Source of the DNA: Limnohabitans sp.
GTDB taxonomy: Bacteria > Bacteroidota > Bacteroidia > Flavobacteriales > Flavobacteriaceae
NCBI GenBank assembly: GCA_030053945.1
Contig: JASGCW010000024.1
Coordinates: 1 to 47,618 of the forward strand
Direction of reading: 5' to 3'
DNA: 47,618 bases
The position numbers were made by a program, and so were the translations under genes. This document shows positions 24,819-33,711 of the stretch, piece by piece; the stretch's first letter is position 1; each line of letters starts with the position of its first letter. The notes beneath the pieces are model-generated. The model did not search any database, had not been told where the DNA came from, and saw nothing but the letters and a program-made list of their open reading frames with translations.

Positions 24819-25970
24819 ATGGATTTTATTTCTGTTTTCAATCAATATAAAGAAGTTTCTATTTCAGGAAGATATATAAATAATTCTCATATAGAGCCGT
24901 TATTGTCAATTTTAAAAGACAATTTCAAAGTAGAAATTTTAGGGTATTCAGTCAATAAAAAACCTATTTATTCAATAAAATTAGGTACTGGTAAGATTAA
25001 AATTTTTATGTGGTCACAAATGCACGGTAATGAATCTACTACGACCAAAGCCTTGTTTGATTTGTTTAATTATTTAAGATCAGATTCTGTTGAAGCTAAT
25101 TCTATTTTAGAACATTTTACTCTATTATGTATTCCTATTTTAAACCCTGATGGAGCCGAAGTATACACACGGGTTAATGCGAATCAGATAGATTTGAATC
25201 GTGATTCTGTCGATTTATCTCAGCCTGAAAGTCAATTACTGAGAAAGTCTTTTGAAGAGTTTCAGCCAGATTATTGCTATAACTTACACGATCAGCGAAG
25301 CATTTTTGCTGCGGGTGATACTAAAAATCCTGCAACGGTTTCGTTTCTTGCTCCCTCATTTAATGATAGTTGTGATTATAATGATGTTCGTTTAAAAGCT
25401 GTTGAAATTATCATTGAAATGAATAATGAATTGCAAAAACATATTCCTAATCAAGTAGGGCGATTTGATGATTCTTTCAATATCAATTGTATAGGAGATA
25501 TGTTTCAGTCTTTAGGAGTACCAACAATTTTATTTGAAGCAGGTCATTTTCAAAATGATTATAAAAGAGAAGAAACTAGAAAATTTATTTTTATTTCGTA
25601 TTTATCAAGTTTAAATTATATTAAATCTAAGTTAAAAAACACCCCTCAAATAGATTTATATTTAAATATTCCTCAAAATAAAGTTAATTTTTATGATTTT
25701 ATTTATAAAAAAATCAGATTAAACACAGATTCATTGAATTTAATTACTAACTTTGCAGCTCATTACAACGAGGTTTTGGTTGGAGATAAAATAGTTTTCG
25801 AAGCTAAAATTGTTGAAGTTAATGAAAATATAATTAGAAATGGACATCAAGAATTTGATTTAGAGAGTGGTATCTATTATGACAATTCTAACAATGTTCC
25901 AGAAATTGAACAAATAGCAGATTTTAAAGTTGATGATGTTTGTTTTATTAATGGACAAAAAACAGTGTGA
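24819..25970 (+). CDS. M14 family zinc carboxypeptidase-like protein
   Basis: A 383-residue metallopeptidase without a signal peptide, so cytoplasmic. Zinc ligands are visible: H69 and E72 in MHGNES, and H157 in YNLHDQRS. The probable catalytic Glu is E240 in LFEAGHFQND. CIPILNPDGAEVYTRVNANQIDLNRD is the usual M14 region (NPDG, NR). The C-terminal ~120 residues form an unassigned domain. The substrate may be a peptide or acyl amino acid. It precedes an Lrp/AsnC regulator by 42 nt. Confidence 0.9.
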   Translation: MDFISVFNQYKEVSISGRYINNSHIEPLLSILKDNFKVEILGYSVNKKPIYSIKLGTGKIKIFMWSQMHGNESTTTKALFDLFNYLRSDSVEANSILEHFTLLCIPILNPDGAEVYTRVNANQIDLNRDSVDLSQPESQLLRKSFEEFQPDYCYNLHDQRSIFAAGDTKNPATVSFLAPSFNDSCDYNDVRLKAVEIIIEMNNELQKHIPNQVGRFDDSFNINCIGDMFQSLGVPTILFEAGHFQNDYKREETRKFIFISYLSSLNYIKSKLKNTPQIDLYLNIPQNKVNFYDFIYKKIRLNTDSLNLITNFAAHYNEVLVGDKIVFEAKIVEVNENIIRNGHQEFDLESGIYYDNSNNVPEIEQIADFKVDDVCFINGQKTV

Positions 25971-26012
25971 ATTTCTAATTGAAAATTTAAAAATATAAAC
26001 ACAAATATAAAT

Positions 26013-26492
26013 ATGAGTAAGTTTCGTTTAGATGAAGTAGATCATCAGATTCTTGATATGTTGATTGACAATACAAGAATTCCTTTTACGGATATCGCAA
26101 AAAAACTTTTAATTTCTGCTGGGACAGTTCACGTGCGTGTGAAAAAATTAGAAGATGCTGGTATTATTCAAGGTTCATCATTAACATTAGACTATGAGAA
26201 ATTGGGTTATTCTTTTATTGCTTATGTTGGAGTTTTCTTGAATAATACATCTCAAACTAAATTTGTTTTAGAGAGAATTAATGAAATTCCTTATGTGACT
26301 GTTGCTCACGTTACTACAGGGAAGTTCAATATTTTCTGTAAAATTAGAGCAAAAGATACTAAGCATGCTAAAGATGTAATCTATATGATAGACGACATTG
26401 ATGGTGTTTATAGAACAGAAACAATGATCTCATTAGATGAGAGCATTAACGATAAAAAACGATTGATGCATACCATTTTTAGAGAAATGTAA
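26013..26492 (+). CDS. Lrp/AsnC family transcriptional regulator
   Basis: A 159-residue feast/famine regulator that binds DNA as an oligomer and senses amino acids. The N-terminal winged HTH covers about residues 5-55 (LDEVDHQILDMLIDNTRIPFTDIAKKLLISAGTVHVRVKKLE). The C-terminal RAM/AsnC ligand domain follows (FIAYVGVFLN ... VTTGKFNIFCKIRAKD). The effector is not visible. It sits 42 nt after the M14 peptidase, possibly in one transcript, and ends in a strong terminator. Confidence 0.94.
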   Translation: MSKFRLDEVDHQILDMLIDNTRIPFTDIAKKLLISAGTVHVRVKKLEDAGIIQGSSLTLDYEKLGYSFIAYVGVFLNNTSQTKFVLERINEIPYVTVAHVTTGKFNIFCKIRAKDTKHAKDVIYMIDDIDGVYRTETMISLDESINDKKRLMHTIFREM

Positions 26493-26496
26493 TAGA

Positions 26497-26521
26497 AAGA
26501 CCTTTTTAAGGTCTTTTTTTT
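26497..26521 (+). terminator. Terminator after the Lrp/AsnC gene
   Basis: AAAGACCTT / AAGGTCTTT stem with a TTT loop and a following T run. A -7-like box TACTTTTA (26523-26530) for the next gene follows at once. Confidence 0.9.
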
Positions 26522-26548
26522 GTACTTTTAGCAATCAAAAATCAAATA

Positions 26549-27061
26549 ATGAAAAATTTGCATCCCTCTGAATTTGCTGAATTCTATGTGAATTATATCA
26601 ATAATGTTCAATGTCTAGATATTATTGAAGTATTAGAAAATAATTTAGATGAAATTATTGACTTAATTCAAGATGAAATTCCAGAAGAAAAGTATAAATA
26701 CAGATATCAGCCAGAAAAATGGTCTATTCAAGAAATTATTCAACATTTGATAGATGCTGAGCGTATATTTGCTTATAGAGCGTTGCGAATAGCAAGATTC
26801 GATCCAACTCCTCTTGCTGGATTTGAAGAAGATGATTATGTAAAAGTTTGTAATGCTGATCAGCGTTCTATGGAAGATATATTACAAGAATTTGTATTAG
26901 TTCGAAAATCAACTATAAAATTGTTCGAAAGCTTTACAGAGGAAATGTTGCTGCATAAAGGAACAGCTGCTAATAATCCTGTTTCAGTTCGAGCTATTGG
27001 ATATATTATAGCAGGACATTGTATTCATCATCAAAATGTTATAAAGGAAAGATATTTATAG
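26549..27061 (+). CDS. DinB-like family protein
   Basis: A 170-residue four-helix bundle protein of the DinB/YfiT-like metalloenzyme superfamily. Candidate metal ligands are the His in IIQHLIDAERIF and the two His in GHCIHHQNVIKERYL, placed as in the family. YQPEKWSIQEIIQHL is a typical DinB N-terminal signature. Members may be thiol-dependent transferases; bacillithiol is a plausible cofactor, since bshB1 is present at 43422. That link is inference. A TACTTTTA box lies 18 nt upstream of the ATG. Confidence 0.88.
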   Translation: MKNLHPSEFAEFYVNYINNVQCLDIIEVLENNLDEIIDLIQDEIPEEKYKYRYQPEKWSIQEIIQHLIDAERIFAYRALRIARFDPTPLAGFEEDDYVKVCNADQRSMEDILQEFVLVRKSTIKLFESFTEEMLLHKGTAANNPVSVRAIGYIIAGHCIHHQNVIKERYL

Positions 27062-27062
27062 T

Positions 27063-27070
27063 TATATTTG
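27063..27070 (+). promoter_or_regulatory. Candidate -7 box TATATTTG for the small His/Cys protein
   Basis: TAnnTTTG that begins 2 nt after the DinB-like stop codon and ends 6 nt before ATG 27077. Confidence 0.45.
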
Positions 27071-27076
27071 CTTTGA

Positions 27077-27430
27077 ATGAGTAAAAAGTTAAACATATTT
27101 AGTTTTTCTCTAGTTGGAGCATTATTGTTCGCAATAATGTTTCAATCTATACATTCATTTGAGCATTTAGTTAAAGCATTAACTACACAGCATTGTCATC
27201 ACAAGTATGACCATTCACATACTGTTTTTACACATAACCATGCTGATTTTGATGATTGTTTTGTTTGTCAATACAATTTTAATAATTTTACTTTTACAGA
27301 CTTTATTTCATTTGAAAATTTAAATTCAAATGATTACGATACTACCAGTTTGTTTGGTTACGGTGAAAAATTTGTTTTTTTCTCTGGTAGTCTTTTAAAA
27401 TCCCGAGGTCCTCCATTTTTTATTGTTTAA
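27077..27430 (+). CDS. Small His/Cys-rich membrane-anchored protein preceding a TonB receptor
   Basis: A 117-residue protein with one N-terminal hydrophobic segment (IFSFSLVGALLFAIMFQSIHSF) as signal anchor. Then comes a metal-ligand-rich stretch (HCHHKYDHSHTVFTHNHADFDDCFVC) and an aromatic tail ending SRGPPFFIV. I do not recognise a named family, but small proteins of this layout are found before metal TonB receptors in flavobacteria. It is followed by a hairpin and then the receptor with a similar His-rich loop, so a role in metal sensing or capture is likely but unproven. It resembles the protein at 46903 in layout. Confidence 0.72.
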   Translation: MSKKLNIFSFSLVGALLFAIMFQSIHSFEHLVKALTTQHCHHKYDHSHTVFTHNHADFDDCFVCQYNFNNFTFTDFISFENLNSNDYDTTSLFGYGEKFVFFSGSLLKSRGPPFFIV

Positions 27431-27438
27431 ATATATAT

Positions 27439-27472
27439 CCCTTCATTGTATAGAAATGATGGGTGTTTTTTT
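27439..27472 (+). terminator. Hairpin between the small His protein and the TonB receptor
   Basis: CCCTTCATT pairs with AATGATGGG (one T-T mismatch), followed by GTGTTTTTTT. It could terminate the first gene or act as an attenuator giving partial read-through into the receptor gene. Confidence 0.65.
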
Positions 27473-27492
27473 ATTAACAATAATTAAATCAA

Positions 27493-29748
27493 ATGAAAAA
27501 GTTTTTTTTATCCCTGTTACTAGGGATTTCTGCGTTTGTTTCAGCTCAAAATACACTGAAAGGAACCGTAATTGATATAAATAATACTAAAATCGCAGGA
27601 GTAAACGTCATTCTTCCTGAATTACATAAAGAAACTAAAACAAATAACGAAGGTCAATATATATTGAATAATTTACCAAATGGTACTTTTGTTGTTGTTT
27701 TTTCTAGTGATAATTTTGATATGCTTACTACAAAAGTTACATTAAATCAAAAAGAAACAATTTTTGACACAACTTTACTAGAAAATCATTCGCATCACTT
27801 AGAAGATGTGATTGTTTCTACAGCTTTTAATAAGACACAAAAGCAAAATGTAATGAAAGTAGAGCATAGCTCAATCAAGGCTTTACAACAAAAAGGAGCT
27901 ACAACTTTGATAGAAGGATTAGCGACTATTCCTGGAGTATCTCAAGTTTCTACAGGAACATCTATTGGAAAGCCAGTGATACGAGGTTTGAGTGGAAACC
28001 GAGTGTTAGTTTATACACAAGGAGTTCGTTTAGAAAATCAACAGTTTGGAGAAGAACATGGTTTAGGGCTAAATGATAACGCTATCGAAAGTGTAGAAGT
28101 CATTAAAGGACCAGCATCGTTATTATATGGTTCAGATGCTCTAGGAGGAGTTTTGTATTTTAATCCAGAGAAATTTGCAAATGCAAACACGCATATAGGA
28201 AATTTTAAACAAAAGTATTTTTCAAATACACAAGGAAGTAGTACAAGTTTCGGATTTAAATCATCTGATGAAAATTGGAAATTTTTATTTGGAGGTAGTC
28301 ATATTCTGCATGCTGATTATCAGCTTCCAAGCAAAGATAGAGTCTTAAATACAAGATTTAATGAAACAGATGCTAAGTTAGCATTAGGTTATAGTAATTC
28401 TTCTTTTTCAACAACATTTAGATATAATATCAATTATCTCAATTTAGGATTACACGAACACCATCATGATGATGAGCATGCTGAGGAAAGTGAGGAAGAA
28501 CATAATGAAGAACACGAAGACCATATTTCTACAACACCTGAAAATCCAAAACAAAGAGTTTTAGGGCAAATACTTAGTTTAAATAATGTATTTTATCTAA
28601 AAAATTCTAAAATTGAAGCTAATATTGGTTTTATCACAAATAAGAGAAAAGAATTTGAAGAGTCTTCTATCGCAAGTTTAAATATGAATTTGCAGACATT
28701 AAACTATGATTTGAAATATCATTTACCAAAACTAGGGAAGCTTGAAACAATTTTTGGTGTTCAAGGTATGAATCAAACAAATAAAAATTCAGGAGTAGAG
28801 TTGTTGATTCCTGATGCAAAGACAAATGATTTAGGAGTGCTGGTGACTTCAATGTATCAATGGGATAAGAATACATTTCAAGTTGGTTTTAGATATGATA
28901 CAAGACATATAAAGAGTGAAGCTTTTGGAAGCGAAGGAGAAGAAAAATTTTTCCAAGCAATTGATAAAAAGTTCAATAGTTTTAATGCTTCATTAGGATA
29001 TAAAACAAATTTTACTGAAAAAATAGAGGCACGTTTTAATGTAGCTTCAGGATTTAGAGCTCCAAATCTTGCTGAATTAACATCAAACGGAATTCATCAT
29101 GGAAATAACCGCTATGAAATAGGTAATGCTGAATTGAAAAATGAGCAAAATATTCAAGGTGATTTGAATTTAGAATATAACGATACACATTTTGAATTTT
29201 TTGTAAACGGTTTTTATAACCATATTGCAAACTATATATATGTGTCTCCAACAGGAAATTCTATAGATGATATTAATGTTTTTGAATATACACAATCTAA
29301 CGCTCGTTTATATGGAGGTGAAGTTGGGATTCATTTACATCCTCACCCTATAGATTGGTTACATTTTACATCCAGTTTTGAAAGTGTTATAGGTCAAAAA
29401 GATAATGGTGATAGTTTACCATTGATTCCAGCCAATAGAATAAATAATTTGCTTAAAGTAAATTTTAAAGATGGAAAAGTAAATAAAGATACCTTTATTG
29501 CTTGTGGTGTAAATACGACTTTACCACAAAATAGAATTTCAGAATTTGAGACCAGCACAGGAGATTATACATTAGTAAATTTAGCTCTGGGTTCAGAAAT
29601 CAAAATCGGAAAATTCAAATTTGAAGCATCAATAAATGCTAATAATATTTTTGATAAAGCTTATTTTTCTCATTTATCTCGTCTAAAATCGGAAGGTATT
29701 TATAATATGGGGCGAAATATAATCTTTGGTTTGAATTTTAATATTTAA
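27493..29748 (+). CDS. TonB-dependent outer-membrane receptor, probable metal-ion uptake
   Basis: A 751-residue receptor. Signal peptide at residues 1-18 (MKKFFLSLLLGISAFVSA). A carboxypeptidase-like regulatory domain follows (about 20-95, LKGTVIDINNTKIAGVNVIL), then the plug (about 115-230: GATTLIEGLATIPGVSQVS, GKPVIRGLSGNRVLVYTQG, SVEVIKGPASLLYGSDALGG) and a 22-strand barrel ending MGRNIIFGLNFNI. An extracellular loop at about residue 320-345 is extremely rich in His, Glu and Asp (HEHHHDDEHAEES...), as in ZnuD-like zinc or copper receptors. Energised by TonB-ExbBD, genes for which are not in this window. It closes with a strong terminator. Confidence 0.92.
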   Translation: MKKFFLSLLLGISAFVSAQNTLKGTVIDINNTKIAGVNVILPELHKETKTNNEGQYILNNLPNGTFVVVFSSDNFDMLTTKVTLNQKETIFDTTLLENHSHHLEDVIVSTAFNKTQKQNVMKVEHSSIKALQQKGATTLIEGLATIPGVSQVSTGTSIGKPVIRGLSGNRVLVYTQGVRLENQQFGEEHGLGLNDNAIESVEVIKGPASLLYGSDALGGVLYFNPEKFANANTHIGNFKQKYFSNTQGSSTSFGFKSSDENWKFLFGGSHILHADYQLPSKDRVLNTRFNETDAKLALGYSNSSFSTTFRYNINYLNLGLHEHHHDDEHAEESEEEHNEEHEDHISTTPENPKQRVLGQILSLNNVFYLKNSKIEANIGFITNKRKEFEESSIASLNMNLQTLNYDLKYHLPKLGKLETIFGVQGMNQTNKNSGVELLIPDAKTNDLGVLVTSMYQWDKNTFQVGFRYDTRHIKSEAFGSEGEEKFFQAIDKKFNSFNASLGYKTNFTEKIEARFNVASGFRAPNLAELTSNGIHHGNNRYEIGNAELKNEQNIQGDLNLEYNDTHFEFFVNGFYNHIANYIYVSPTGNSIDDINVFEYTQSNARLYGGEVGIHLHPHPIDWLHFTSSFESVIGQKDNGDSLPLIPANRINNLLKVNFKDGKVNKDTFIACGVNTTLPQNRISEFETSTGDYTLVNLALGSEIKIGKFKFEASINANNIFDKAYFSHLSRLKSEGIYNMGRNIIFGLNFNI

Positions 29749-29774
29749 ACTAAAAAGAATAGTTAATATGTATT

Positions 29775-29810
29775 AAAAAAATAGGCTATACCCAAATAGC
29801 CTATTTTTTT
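29775..29810 (+). terminator. Terminator after the TonB receptor
   Basis: A perfect 14-bp stem (29775-29788 with 29797-29810), core ATAGGCTA/TAGCCTAT, with an 8-nt loop and a T run. Confidence 0.93.
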
Positions 29811-29911
29811 GTTTTGAGATTACGTAATCTAGTGAAGTGTAAAAATTACAATTATTTTTTATAAATGAATTATAGTCGGTCATTTTAACGTAATTCTAAC
29901 ATTTGATTGGT

Positions 29912-29919
29912 TATTTTTG
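29912..29919 (+). promoter_or_regulatory. Candidate -7 box TATTTTTG for the prolyl oligopeptidase
   Basis: TAnnTTTG, 20 nt before ATG 29940. It lies just after an in-frame upstream start-like codon at 29907, arguing for the later start. Confidence 0.5.
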
Positions 29920-29939
29920 TTTTTCACCAAAAAACACCA

Positions 29940-32057
29940 ATGAAAAAACTATTTACATCACTAACAATTGTTGCTGCCATTTCGGGCATAGCGCAAACTA
30001 AACTACCTGTGCAAGGAATGAAATATCCTGTAACTAAAAAAATAAACCATATAGACAACTATTTTGGTACTGCAGTTGAAGATCCATACAAATGGTTAGA
30101 AGACGATCGCTCGTCTGAAACTGCAGATTGGGTAAAAGAGCAAAACAAATTGACCTATGGTTATTTAGAACAAATTCCGTATCGCAATGCATTAAAAGCT
30201 CGCTTAGAAAAAATGTGGAACTACGAAAAAATAAGTTCTCCATTTGTTGAGGGAGATTACACTTATTATTATAAAAATAATGGTTTGCAAAATCAATCGG
30301 TTTTGTATAGAAAAGATAAATCAGGAAAAGAAGAGGTGTTTCTTGACCCTAATGCTTTTTCAAAAGATGGAACAACTTCTTTGGCAGGGGTCGATTTTTC
30401 TGAAGATGGAAGTAAAGCGGCTTATCTACTATCGATAGGAGGCTCAGACTGGCGTGAAGTAATTATTATAAATACTCTTACAAAAGAAGTTTTAGAAGAA
30501 AAATTAGTTGATGTAAAATTTAGTGGGGTTTCTTGGTATAAGAACGAAGGATTTTACTATTCGAGTTATGATAAGCCAAAAGGTAGTGAACTTTCTACTA
30601 AAACAGACCAGCATAAATTATATTATCACAAGCTTGGAACTTCTCAAAAAGAAGATAAAATTATTTTTGGGTTAGAACAAAAGCGTCGTTATGTAGGAGG
30701 TTATGTGACTGAAGATGATAAATATTTGATAATTTCAGCTTCTACTTCAACTTACGGAAATGAGTTATATATTAAAGATTTATCGGTTGAGAATGGTCCT
30801 ATAATTACCATAGTAGATAATTTTAATTCAGACTGTCGCATAATAGAGAATGAAGGTACAAAATTGTTTATAGTTACCGACTATAATGCCCCAAATAAGC
30901 GTGTCGTAACGGTTGATTTATCAAATCCAAAACAAGAGAACTGGAAAGATTTTATTCCTGAAACAGAATATGCACTTAGTGTTACTGTAGGGAGTAAACA
31001 TTTTTTTGCACATTATTTGAAAGATGCAGTTGCAATGGTAAAACAGTTTGATTATGACGGTAAATTAATTCGTTCTATAGAATTGCCTGGCGTAGGTTCA
31101 GCAGGAGGTTTTTCAGGAAAACAAAAAGACGAAGTTTTATATTATACTTTTTCAAATTATTTTACTCCTGGAAGTATATATAGCTTCAACCCAAAGACAG
31201 GTGTTTCTTCTGTGTATCAAAAACCAAAAGTAGATTTTGAGAGTGCTAATTATGAATCGAAACAAGTTTTTTATACTTCTAAGGATGGAACAAAAATTCC
31301 AATGATTATTACGTATAAAAAAGGAACAAAACTAGATGGTAAAAATCCTACGATTCTTTACGGTTATGGAGGATTTAATGTTAGTTTGACGCCAAATTTT
31401 AGTATTTCTAATGCGATGTGGTTAGAAAATGGAGGGGTTTATGCAGTTGCCAATTTAAGAGGTGGTGGCGAGTATGGTAAAAAATGGCACGATGCAGGTA
31501 CAAAAATGCAAAAGCAAAATGTTTTTAATGATTTTATAGCCGCAGCCGAATATTTGATTGCTAACAAATATACTTCCAAGCAATTTTTAGCTATTTTAGG
31601 TCGGTCAAATGGAGGATTATTAGTTGGAGCAACTATGACACAACGTCCAGATTTGTTTAAAGTCGCGCTTCCTGGAGTAGGAGTGTTAGATATGTTACGT
31701 TACCATACATTCACTGCAGGTGCAGGTTGGGCATACGATTACGGAACGTCTGAACAATCTAAAGAAATGTTTGAGTATATTAAGAAATACTCACCTGTTC
31801 ATAATGTGAAAAAGGGGGTACAATATCCAGCAACATTAGTTACTACGGGTGACCACGACGATAGAGTAGTACCAGCACATAGTTTCAAGTTTGCTTCTCA
31901 ATTGCAAGATAAACAAACAGGGAGCAATCCTACATTAATCAGAATAGATGTCAATGCAGGCCACGGAGCAGGTAAATCTGTCTCGGCTAGTATTCAGGAG
32001 AATGTAGATGTACAAGCCTTTACACTCTGGAATATGGGGCTTAAAAGTTTGAAGTAA
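29940..32057 (+). CDS. Prolyl oligopeptidase family serine peptidase (S9A), exported
   Basis: A 705-residue post-proline-cleaving peptidase. The signal peptide MKKLFTSLTIVAAISGIAQ points to the periplasm. An N-terminal PREP segment (VEDPYKWLEDDRSSETADWV) is followed by a seven-blade propeller (about 80-430) and an alpha/beta hydrolase domain. The catalytic triad is Ser556 in GRSNGGL, Asp around 640-641 in GDHDDRVV and His675 in NAGHGAG. Spacing and length match S9A enzymes closely. ATG 29940 was chosen because it gives the signal peptide and follows the -7 box. Confidence 0.96.
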   Translation: MKKLFTSLTIVAAISGIAQTKLPVQGMKYPVTKKINHIDNYFGTAVEDPYKWLEDDRSSETADWVKEQNKLTYGYLEQIPYRNALKARLEKMWNYEKISSPFVEGDYTYYYKNNGLQNQSVLYRKDKSGKEEVFLDPNAFSKDGTTSLAGVDFSEDGSKAAYLLSIGGSDWREVIIINTLTKEVLEEKLVDVKFSGVSWYKNEGFYYSSYDKPKGSELSTKTDQHKLYYHKLGTSQKEDKIIFGLEQKRRYVGGYVTEDDKYLIISASTSTYGNELYIKDLSVENGPIITIVDNFNSDCRIIENEGTKLFIVTDYNAPNKRVVTVDLSNPKQENWKDFIPETEYALSVTVGSKHFFAHYLKDAVAMVKQFDYDGKLIRSIELPGVGSAGGFSGKQKDEVLYYTFSNYFTPGSIYSFNPKTGVSSVYQKPKVDFESANYESKQVFYTSKDGTKIPMIITYKKGTKLDGKNPTILYGYGGFNVSLTPNFSISNAMWLENGGVYAVANLRGGGEYGKKWHDAGTKMQKQNVFNDFIAAAEYLIANKYTSKQFLAILGRSNGGLLVGATMTQRPDLFKVALPGVGVLDMLRYHTFTAGAGWAYDYGTSEQSKEMFEYIKKYSPVHNVKKGVQYPATLVTTGDHDDRVVPAHSFKFASQLQDKQTGSNPTLIRIDVNAGHGAGKSVSASIQENVDVQAFTLWNMGLKSLK

Positions 32058-32163
32058 AAATAAAAAAAGCAAAAAGGTCGAAGTTTATTTGTTGTAAAAG
32101 CTTTTTTCTATTTTTATGAAGGCAGATTCAGATGTAAGCCAATTTTAATGATATAAATAATAC

Positions 32164-32195
32164 AATCCAATTTTGTAATTTTTCAAAATTGGATT
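32164..32195. terminator. 12-bp hairpin after prolyl oligopeptidase
   Basis: AATCCAATTTTG (32164-32175) pairs perfectly with CAAAATTGGATT (32184-32195), loop of 8 nt, followed by TTTAA. It can act on the plus-strand transcript. Confidence 0.7.
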
Positions 32196-32203
32196 TTTAA
32201 AGA

Positions 32204-32243
32204 AAACCCCGTTTATGACTCTTTTTGAGCTTTTTCGGGGTTT
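32204..32243. terminator. Second hairpin in the convergent gap 32058-32340
   Basis: AAACCCCG (32204-32211) pairs with CGGGGTTT (32236-32243) across a T-rich 24-nt loop. On the minus strand it is followed by a T-rich run, so it may end the amine oxidase transcript. The rest of the 283-nt gap shows no gene. Confidence 0.6.
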
Positions 32244-32340
32244 GATTTATAATGATAGGTAAGCTTATTTAATTATGAATGAGCCTGTCTTAACCTGAAA
32301 TTAGTTTTTGATAGTTTTAGTAGGATTGTATTGTTTGAGG

Positions 32341-33711
32341 TTATATCAAATTTATTATTTTATTGGCTTCTCTAATTCCACTTAAATATGCTCCGTGTGC
32401 AGTTGAAAAATAATCGGCTTCTGTGTGTTCACCTGCAAAGAATATTTTGTCATTCACTTCTTCTGCTAAATCGTCAAAGTGCCTCATTTCTGTTCCAACT
32501 TGTGTAAAGGAGTATGAGCCAAAAGAATTTTCATTGGTTTGCCATTTGGTTCTTATCATATTGGTCGGATTTGGTACGTCATTGCCATAAATATCTCTTA
32601 GGTGAAACATTATTTCGCTAATTATTTGATTATCATTCATTTTTTCGGTTTGTCTTGCATAATCTGCATAAGCGAAAGTCATTAAGGCATTTGCTTTGGG
32701 ATTAAATTTCTTTACGTTCACAAAATAGTTGAATTTGTCTTTTGTTTCTGGTGTGTAACAAATGTATTGTTCATTATCCCAAAAGGTAGTGTTCCAGGTA
32801 AGTAAAAATTTGTTTACACAATTCATGCCTACTTTTTGAATAGCAGTTTGTTTAGTGTTAGGCAAGGCTGGAACAAATTGAATTTTTCCAGATTTTAAAA
32901 CACCCAATGGAACAGTTACCAATACATAATCGGTTTCTGATACACTACCGTTATGAGTTATTTTTGTTTTGTTTCCTGAATAATCAATTTTTGAAACTCT
33001 TTGATTAAACTGAATATTTAAGCCTTTAGCTAAATAGTTGGGAAGGGTATCGAAACCATTTGTTACTATATGTTCTTCTCCTGAAAACTCTTCTCCTTCT
33101 TCATACAAAGTTGAAGATACTTTATTTATGTCTCCTAAGTTAAAAGTAATGTAGGTTGAAAGTAAAAATTTCCAAAGTCTGTCGTTAACTTTGGCAGGGT
33201 ATAGGGTATTAAAAACAGTTTCAAAACTTTGAGTTGCGCTTCCATTATTTTTAAGCACTTTTTTTATTTTTTTTAATTCAGCATCTGCATTGTCAAAAAT
33301 TTCGTCAGATCTTAAAACTCCATTTATATCGTAACAAACTAGGCTTTCGTCGTCAGTAAATGAGGTTTTTATTCCCGCTTTTTGTGCTAAATTTGTTATG
33401 GGGTTACCTTTTATTCCGTGTATCCAGCTTGCTCCTTCGTCAAATGCAATTCCAAGGGTTCTGTTGGTTCGTAACCTGCCTCCAACTTTGTTTTGTGCTT
33501 CAAGAACTGTAACAATAAACCCTTTTTCCTGTAACTTTTTGGCAGCTGCTAAACCTGAAATGCCAGCTCCAAAAATAATAACCTTTTTTTTGTTTGGTAT
33601 AATTTTATTATCGTCTTTTTCTGAGGCAGCAAGTAATGTGGGTGTCATAAAAAGTAATGACAAACTTGATAATGTGTCTTTAATAAATTTTCTTCTACTT
33701 GTAGGTTTCAT
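32341..33711 (-). CDS. Flavin-dependent amine oxidase with a Tat-type signal
   Basis: A 456-residue FAD enzyme of the monoamine oxidase family. The N-terminus MKPTSRRKFIKDTLSSLSLLF is a twin-arginine signal, so export of the folded, FAD-loaded protein is expected. FAD-binding KVIIFGAGISGLAAAKKLQE and GGRLRTNR follow, then FDEGASWIHGIKGNP, and the C-terminal IFFAGEHTEADYFSTAHGAYLSG typical of the family. The substrate amine is unknown. Its start overlaps the upstream gene's end by 17 nt. Last gene of a three-gene minus-strand cluster. Confidence 0.93.
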   Translation of the reverse strand: MKPTSRRKFIKDTLSSLSLLFMTPTLLAASEKDDNKIIPNKKKVIIFGAGISGLAAAKKLQEKGFIVTVLEAQNKVGGRLRTNRTLGIAFDEGASWIHGIKGNPITNLAQKAGIKTSFTDDESLVCYDINGVLRSDEIFDNADAELKKIKKVLKNNGSATQSFETVFNTLYPAKVNDRLWKFLLSTYITFNLGDINKVSSTLYEEGEEFSGEEHIVTNGFDTLPNYLAKGLNIQFNQRVSKIDYSGNKTKITHNGSVSETDYVLVTVPLGVLKSGKIQFVPALPNTKQTAIQKVGMNCVNKFLLTWNTTFWDNEQYICYTPETKDKFNYFVNVKKFNPKANALMTFAYADYARQTEKMNDNQIISEIMFHLRDIYGNDVPNPTNMIRTKWQTNENSFGSYSFTQVGTEMRHFDDLAEEVNDKIFFAGEHTEADYFSTAHGAYLSGIREANKIINLI

